Source: Firmicutes bacterium CAG:534
Lineage (GTDB): Bacteria > Bacillota > Clostridia > Lachnospirales > Lachnospiraceae
Length of the DNA stretch: 27,644 bases
Assembly (NCBI GenBank): GCA_000436115.1
Contig: FR894564.1
Coordinates: 43,755 to 71,398 of the forward strand
Reading direction: 5' to 3'
The translations under genes and the position numbers were made by a program. Below are positions 23,981-27,644 of the stretch, one piece after another. Position 1 is the stretch's first letter, and each line of letters opens with the position of its first letter. Below the pieces are notes generated by a model. That model had not been told where the DNA came from. It worked only from the letters and a program-made list of their open reading frames with translations, and did no database searches.

Positions 23981-25267
23981 TTATTTCTCTTTTGCGTTTT
24001 CCACAACAAACTCTGCTGCTTTTCTTACTGCAATATCCTTCTTGATCTGGCCTACGCTCTTTTCAGGAAGAAGCTCCTTTACCTTGTCAACTTCCATCTG
24101 ATATGCTTCTGCCATATTCTTTAATTCTTCCTCGTAGTCCTCATCTGTTACTTCGATCTTCTCGGCAGCAACAACAGCTTCAAGCACCAGTCTTGACTTA
24201 ATCCTCTTTTCAGCCTGAGGCTTCACCTGCTCTAACATCTTATCGTAGCTTGATCCGGTGAACTGGAAATACTGATCAATGGAAAGACCCTGCATCTGAA
24301 TTCTCTGTGCAAACTCATCAATCATCTGCTTCTGCTGGGTTTCCAGCATGGCATCCGGGATCTGCATGTCGGAATCCTTTACGATCGCTTCGATCACAGC
24401 GGCTTCCTTTGCATCCTTTGCTTCCTTTGCTTTCTTCTCTTCCAGCTTACCCTTTACGTCTGCCTTATATTCTGCCAGAGTGGAGAAATCGGAAACTTCA
24501 CTTGCAAACTCGTCATCCAGTTCAGGAAGCTCCTTCTCTTTGATCTCCTTAATGGTGCATTTAAATACTGCTGCCTTGCCCTTTAACTCTTCTGCCTGAT
24601 AATCCTCAGGGAAGGTTACGTTTACTTCTACTTCCTTGCCAATCTCAGCGCCTACAAGCTGCTCTTCAAAGCCGGGGATAAATGCTCCGGAACCGATGGT
24701 AAGAGGATAATTCTCTCCCTTTCCGCCGTCAAATGCAACGCCGTCTACAAAGCCTTCAAAATCAAGGACTGTCATATCGCCGTCTTTTACCGGTCTGTCT
24801 GTGACTTCAATGTTTCTGGCATTGTTTTCTCTTTCCTTATTGATCTGTGCATCTACCTCTTCGTCAGTTACTGCAGTATCTGCCTTATCAACCTTAACTC
24901 CCTTGTACTTTCCAAGCTTTACTTCCGGCTTTAATGCCACAACTGCTGTAAAGATAAAGGGCTTTCCCTTTTCGATCTGAGTAACATCAATCTCAGGAGA
25001 AGAAACAATATCTTCCTCGCACTCGTCAAGCGCCTTCTCATATTCCTCCGGGATCAGCTCGTTTGCAGCATCTTCATAAAAGATCGCAGGCCCATACATC
25101 TTTTCGATCATCTGACGGGGTACCTTACCCTTTCTGAATCCGGGAACACTGATCTTATTTTTGTTCTTTGTAAAAGCATTCTGTAATGCTTCTTCCAATC
25201 TTTCAGCAGAAGCCTCGATTGTCAGCTTTGCCATGCCATTTTCTAATTTTTCTACCTGTACGCTCAT
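23981..25267 (-). CDS. tig: Trigger factor (Tig)
   Basis: A 428-residue ribosome-bound chaperone with peptidyl-prolyl isomerase activity. The ribosome-binding signature is GFRKGK at 43-48. The FKBP-like domain is seen in the middle (DGDMTVLDFEGFVDGVAFDG, GSGAFIPGFEEQLVG), and the C-terminal chaperone arms fill the rest (long helices, KNMAEAYQMEVDKVKELLPE near the end). Length is normal. AAGGAGG is 11 bases before the ATG. It heads the tig-clpP-clpX-lon order usual in Firmicutes and has its own promoter. Confidence 0.97.
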   Translation of the reverse strand: MSVQVEKLENGMAKLTIEASAERLEEALQNAFTKNKNKISVPGFRKGKVPRQMIEKMYGPAIFYEDAANELIPEEYEKALDECEEDIVSSPEIDVTQIEKGKPFIFTAVVALKPEVKLGKYKGVKVDKADTAVTDEEVDAQINKERENNARNIEVTDRPVKDGDMTVLDFEGFVDGVAFDGGKGENYPLTIGSGAFIPGFEEQLVGAEIGKEVEVNVTFPEDYQAEELKGKAAVFKCTIKEIKEKELPELDDEFASEVSDFSTLAEYKADVKGKLEEKKAKEAKDAKEAAVIEAIVKDSDMQIPDAMLETQQKQMIDEFAQRIQMQGLSIDQYFQFTGSSYDKMLEQVKPQAEKRIKSRLVLEAVVAAEKIEVTDEDYEEELKNMAEAYQMEVDKVKELLPEKSVGQIKKDIAVRKAAEFVVENAKEK

Positions 25268-25362
25268 TTTCAGTACGTCCTCCTTAAACTTCCTGTGTTT
25301 CTTCTATACTTATCCTGCTCCTGTGGGAAGCAAATATCGAACATAATCACAGTCATTGTACG

Positions 25363-25391
25363 ATTATAGCATAATCCCCAGGATATGACCA
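25363..25391 (-). promoter_or_regulatory. Extended -10 promoter for tig
   Basis: TATAAT (6 of 6) is preceded by TGC, an extended -10, with TGGTCA 17 bases upstream as a weak -35. Two copies of CAGTCATT on the plus strand (25350-25357 and 25390-25397), 40 bases apart, flank it. Confidence 0.65.
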
Positions 25392-25407
25392 GTCATTTTT
25401 TGTATTT

Positions 25408-26862
25408 TTAGGAACATTCTTTTTCGGTCTTTTCCGGGATAAGGCGCCTCTTTTCCCCTGTCATGGGAATGTGTAAATCCACCTCTAATATTCCATTTAT
25501 ATCATAGGCATACCGTACCTGGCACTGCACGGTTCCTGCAGGCCCTTTGGGAATGGCAACGGGGATTTTTTTCACAAGGACGACATCCTGCGCATCTGCC
25601 GTTTTGCTCTTATAAATTTCAAGCAAAAGCTCTGTCTGATCGTCAGATGCATTCGCATAGCTTTTCTCGATGCTGCAGGGGATAGGACTGTTTTGGGGGA
25701 TCACAAAGCTTATGCCATCCTCCGGCAGGGCGCTTTTCCCCTGGCATACCCCATTTTTAACGCTGACTCCCAGAGCATAGGGATTGATATCGGTAAATAC
25801 CAGATTTTTAACCTCTCTGTTTTCTTCCTTCATTCCGGCTGCAACTCCCATGCCGAGGGCAACCATGTAGTCTGCGTTCATGGCGTCCACATCTGACCGC
25901 TCTAAGATACACTTTGCTGTCTGCTGTACCACCGGCATATTGCAGCAGCCTCCTACCATGATCAGATAATCCACCATATCCTTTCTGGTTCTGCCACTTT
26001 GGAGAACAGCTTCCACATGGGCTCCCATGCGCTCAAACAGCTCTGCAAAAATCTCCTTAAGCTTCTCCCTGGTCACCGTAAGCTGTCCGTTTATCTGGTC
26101 GCACTGCACGGTCATTTCCGCCGTCATTTCTTCTGTGAGCGCCCTCCTACATGTCTCCGCACTTTTAAGAAGAAGGGCTTTTGTTTCAGGAGTAAGCTTG
26201 TCCTCCTCCAGTCCATGGCTTTGCAGGAAGTATTTGGCCAGCGCCTCATCCATATCCTGTCCTCCAAGCTTTCTGTCCCCGCCGACTGCCATGATCTCTA
26301 CCATTTTTCCAAAGCACTCGGCCAGCGTCACCTCCAGGGTTCCGCCTCCCAGATCAAGAACCATAATGGTAACATTTCTATCCCGGTTCGTACTCTGGCA
26401 GGCAAGCGCTGCCGCAGAGGCTTCATTCATAAGCTGCTCCACTTTCAGTCCGGCCAGAGCGCCGGCACGCTTTACCGCCAGCCTTGCCGCATCATCCATG
26501 CCGGCAGACACGCTGATGATCGCCTCTTCCACAGGCTCCTTCAGATACTTTTCTGCGTCCTCTTTTATGCGCCTTAGCAAAATGGCTGTAAGCTCCTCCG
26601 GACAGTAGGTCTTGTCAAAAACGGAATACTTTTTGTCCGTTCCCAGAAAACGCTTAAAATCCCTTACTGTACTTTCCGGATGGGATACCAGTCTTTCTTC
26701 TGCTTCCTTTCCCACATATACGGTTCCATCCTCATCAAAGCTCACCACGCTGGGCGTCTGATATTCTCTTACGTCATTCGGGATCAGACGGCTTAAACCG
26801 TTATTCCATATTGCCGCAAGACAGTTTGATGTTCCTAGATCAATTCCTATTATTTTCCCCAT
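25408..26862 (-). CDS. Hsp70-family chaperone lacking the C-terminal lid
   Basis: A 484-residue Hsp70-like ATPase. The nucleotide-binding domain is complete: phosphate 1 GIDLGTSNCLAAIW near the start, NEASAAALACQ, phosphate 2 MVLDLGGGTLEVTL, the GGDRKLGGQDMDEAL segment, and the adenosine motif MVGGCCNMPVV. A beta-type substrate-binding part follows (INPYALGVSVKNGV, ending with QVRYAYDINGILEVDLHIP), then the protein stops, without the helical lid of DnaK (about 610-640 residues). It resembles HscC-type short Hsp70s. The linker lacks an obvious DVLLLDV. The start at MGKIIGID has GGGAGG 7 bases upstream, preferred over an ATG five codons before. No DnaJ or GrpE gene is in the window. It precedes tig by 141 bases. 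Confidence 0.88.
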   Translation of the reverse strand: MGKIIGIDLGTSNCLAAIWNNGLSRLIPNDVREYQTPSVVSFDEDGTVYVGKEAEERLVSHPESTVRDFKRFLGTDKKYSVFDKTYCPEELTAILLRRIKEDAEKYLKEPVEEAIISVSAGMDDAARLAVKRAGALAGLKVEQLMNEASAAALACQSTNRDRNVTIMVLDLGGGTLEVTLAECFGKMVEIMAVGGDRKLGGQDMDEALAKYFLQSHGLEEDKLTPETKALLLKSAETCRRALTEEMTAEMTVQCDQINGQLTVTREKLKEIFAELFERMGAHVEAVLQSGRTRKDMVDYLIMVGGCCNMPVVQQTAKCILERSDVDAMNADYMVALGMGVAAGMKEENREVKNLVFTDINPYALGVSVKNGVCQGKSALPEDGISFVIPQNSPIPCSIEKSYANASDDQTELLLEIYKSKTADAQDVVLVKKIPVAIPKGPAGTVQCQVRYAYDINGILEVDLHIPMTGEKRRLIPEKTEKECS

Positions 26863-26899
26863 ATTCGTTCCTCCCACGAATTATTTTCGACATGCTTAT

Positions 26900-26929
26900 A
26901 TAATACACTCATTATATACTTTTTTACAA
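26900..26929 (-). promoter_or_regulatory. Candidate promoter for the Hsp70-family gene
   Basis: TTGTAA (4 of 6) and TATTAT (5 of 6) are spaced by 18 bases on the minus strand. No CIRCE element for HrcA was seen. Confidence 0.45.
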
Positions 26930-26953
26930 TGATAAATATTTTCGATTAGCGAC

Positions 26954-26983
26954 AAAATACCTTAAAAGAAAAACTGGTATTTT
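26954..26983. repeat. Inverted repeat in the divergent Hsp70 / TM1266 intergenic region
   Basis: Perfect 8-bp arms AAAATACC (26954-26961) and GGTATTTT (26976-26983) are separated by 14 bases. As no gene runs into this divergent gap, an operator fits better than a terminator. The second arm lies about where a -35 element of the plus-strand transcript would be. Confidence 0.4.
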
Positions 26984-26997
26984 CTTTTCATTTGTAA

Positions 26998-27093
26998 TAC
27001 AATCTTTAAAGAAAAAGCCTGCAATGAGAGAAGCAGCCTCTGCTTTCTGTCCTTGCAGCCTCCATTTATCCTGAGCCGAAGGATTTCCTGAGG
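26998..27093 (+). promoter_or_regulatory. Candidate -10 element and folded leader of the TM1266-family gene
   Basis: A TACAAT -10 element (26998-27003) has no good -35. The leader then holds nested hairpins: outer arms CTGCAA (27019-27024) and TTGCAG (27053-27058), inner arms AAGCAG (27031-27036) and CTGCTT (27040-27045). A second hairpin pairs ATCCT (27068-27072) with AGGAT (27080-27084). Bases CCTC at about 27059-27063 could pair with GAGG at 27090-27093, the likely ribosome binding site. No known riboswitch class was recognised. Confidence 0.35.
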
Positions 27094-27102
27094 TAAAGAC
27101 AC

Positions 27103-27387
27103 ATGCTGCAGAAGGACATGGTAATCGATATGGCAGAAAACAAAGAGCAGAAAGCTGCGATCATTGGTATCTTCATTAAGGATTTTGACGCCGTCCCCAA
27201 GGTAAACGACATTCTGCACGATTTTGCAGATGACATCATTGGCAGGATCGGAATCCCCTACCGTGCAAAAGAGCTGCATGTTATTTCTATTATCTTAAGC
27301 ACCACTCCTGACAGGATCAGCGCTCTTTCCGGACAGCTCGGAAGGATTGAAGGCGTTACTGCCAAGGCAATGCAGGCTAATCTGTAA
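27103..27387 (+). CDS. TM1266-family putative regulator
   Basis: A 94-residue (or 85-residue) ACT-like small protein matching the TM1266 family, annotated elsewhere as an iron-only hydrogenase system regulator. The family pattern is AAIIGIFIKDFDAVPKVNDI, then FADDIIGRIGIPYRAKELHV, ISIILSTTPDRISALSGQLG and RIEGVTAKAMQ. No Cys cluster or DNA-binding motif is seen, so how it regulates is unknown. Three in-frame ATGs are possible (27103, 27118, 27130). The first is given because GAGG lies 9 bases before it; family alignment alone would also allow the third. An ECF-type membrane component follows after 20 bases, and no hydrogenase gene is visible in the window. Confidence 0.85.
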   Translation: MLQKDMVIDMAENKEQKAAIIGIFIKDFDAVPKVNDILHDFADDIIGRIGIPYRAKELHVISIILSTTPDRISALSGQLGRIEGVTAKAMQANL

Positions 27388-27407
27388 AAACACAGGAGGC
27401 TTTTATT

Positions 27408-27644
27408 ATGAAAATCACAACCAAACACCTTGTGCAGACTGCACTGCTTCTGGCCATCTGTATTGCCAGCCAGTATTTTAAGAACCTGTCTGTCTACATC
27501 ACCGGTCCCATTGTCAATGCGACCATCATCATTGCGGTGCTTTCCGTGGGTCTTTTCAGCGGACTGCTCCTTAGCATCATCGCTCCCATAACCGCATTCT
27601 TTTTTACCGGCTCTCCCATTATGGCTGCCATCCCTTTGATGTTT
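27408..27644 (+). CDS. ECF transporter S component-like membrane protein (3' end cut by window)
   Basis: The first 79 residues of a membrane protein are visible. It begins MKITTKHLVQTALLLAICIA, followed by SQYFKNLSVYITGPIVNATI, a segment IIAVLSVGLFSGLLLSIIAP, then AFFFTGSPIMAAIPLMF. The early Lys/Thr-rich start, GPIVNATI after the first helix, and the Gly-Leu-Leu and Ala-Pro turns resemble S components of energy-coupling-factor transporters, which bind a vitamin or metal ion. The substrate cannot be read from the sequence. AGGAGG is 8 bases before the ATG. It is likely co-transcribed with the TM1266-family gene. Confidence 0.7.
   Translation, partial: MKITTKHLVQTALLLAICIASQYFKNLSVYITGPIVNATIIIAVLSVGLFSGLLLSIIAPITAFFFTGSPIMAAIPLMF

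Noticed and set aside
27010..27102. A known riboswitch (TPP, folate, cobalamin, Moco) before the TM1266-family gene
   Set aside because: None of the conserved core sequences I know for these classes is present.
1..27644. CRISPR arrays, insertion sequences, prophage, tRNA or rRNA genes
   Set aside because: No spaced direct-repeat array, transposase, integrase, phage protein or recognisable structural RNA gene was seen on reading both strands.

Overview
The window comes from a low-to-mid-GC, spore-forming Firmicute of the class Clostridia, most likely a Lachnospiraceae-type anaerobe. This rests on the spoIIAA-spoIIAB-sigF operon, a valine T-box leader in front of valS, the tig-clpP-clpX-lon-ysxC gene order, strong AGGAGG-type ribosome binding sites, two-cluster ferredoxin-domain proteins and a TM1266-type regulator. 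No mobile element, tRNA, rRNA or CRISPR array was recognised. Nearly all genes lie on the minus strand and are read from right to left; only the DUF362 ferredoxin gene and the TM1266/ECF pair at the right edge are on the plus strand.

Left part (1-5,650): a DUF1653 gene is followed by an open reading frame that joins a complete SfsA-type nuclease domain to the start of MutY adenine glycosylase. Next come an orotate-phosphoribosyltransferase-like gene whose leader holds a frameshifted scrap resembling a chemotaxis receptor, a DUF362/ferredoxin gene with a near-consensus promoter, and a convergent membrane chemotaxis receptor.

Middle (5,650-13,900): a GNAT acetyltransferase and the spoIIA operon (spoIIAA, spoIIAB, sigF), which controls forespore-specific transcription. 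Upstream is a valS operon: T-box leader, valS, folC, a 51-residue small ORF, and a zinc-ribbon/TPR membrane protein, closed by a 32-bp palindromic terminator that abuts spoIIAA.

Right-middle (13,930-25,400): a long proteostasis and housekeeping run, tig, clpP, clpX, lon and ysxC, then a YtvI/AI-2E-type permease, a D-2-hydroxyacid dehydrogenase, truA, a VanZ-family protein, a DUF308 protein and an aldose-1-epimerase-like gene. Many junctions overlap or are only a few bases apart, which suggests translational coupling. Terminator-like hairpins sit between tig and clpP and between clpX and lon, and an unusual set of interlocking inverted repeats lies between lon and ysxC.

Right edge (25,400-27,644): a short Hsp70-family chaperone without the C-terminal lid, divergent from a TM1266-family small regulator and the start of an ECF-type membrane transporter component. 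The regulator has a potentially folded leader.

The window is mostly ordinary core genome. The items most worth a second look are the SfsA-MutY fusion, the interlocking repeat before ysxC, the TM1266/ECF leader, the lidless Hsp70 beside trigger factor, the phosphoribosyltransferase with a non-canonical PRPP loop, and the conserved-looking small ORF before the zinc-ribbon TPR protein.
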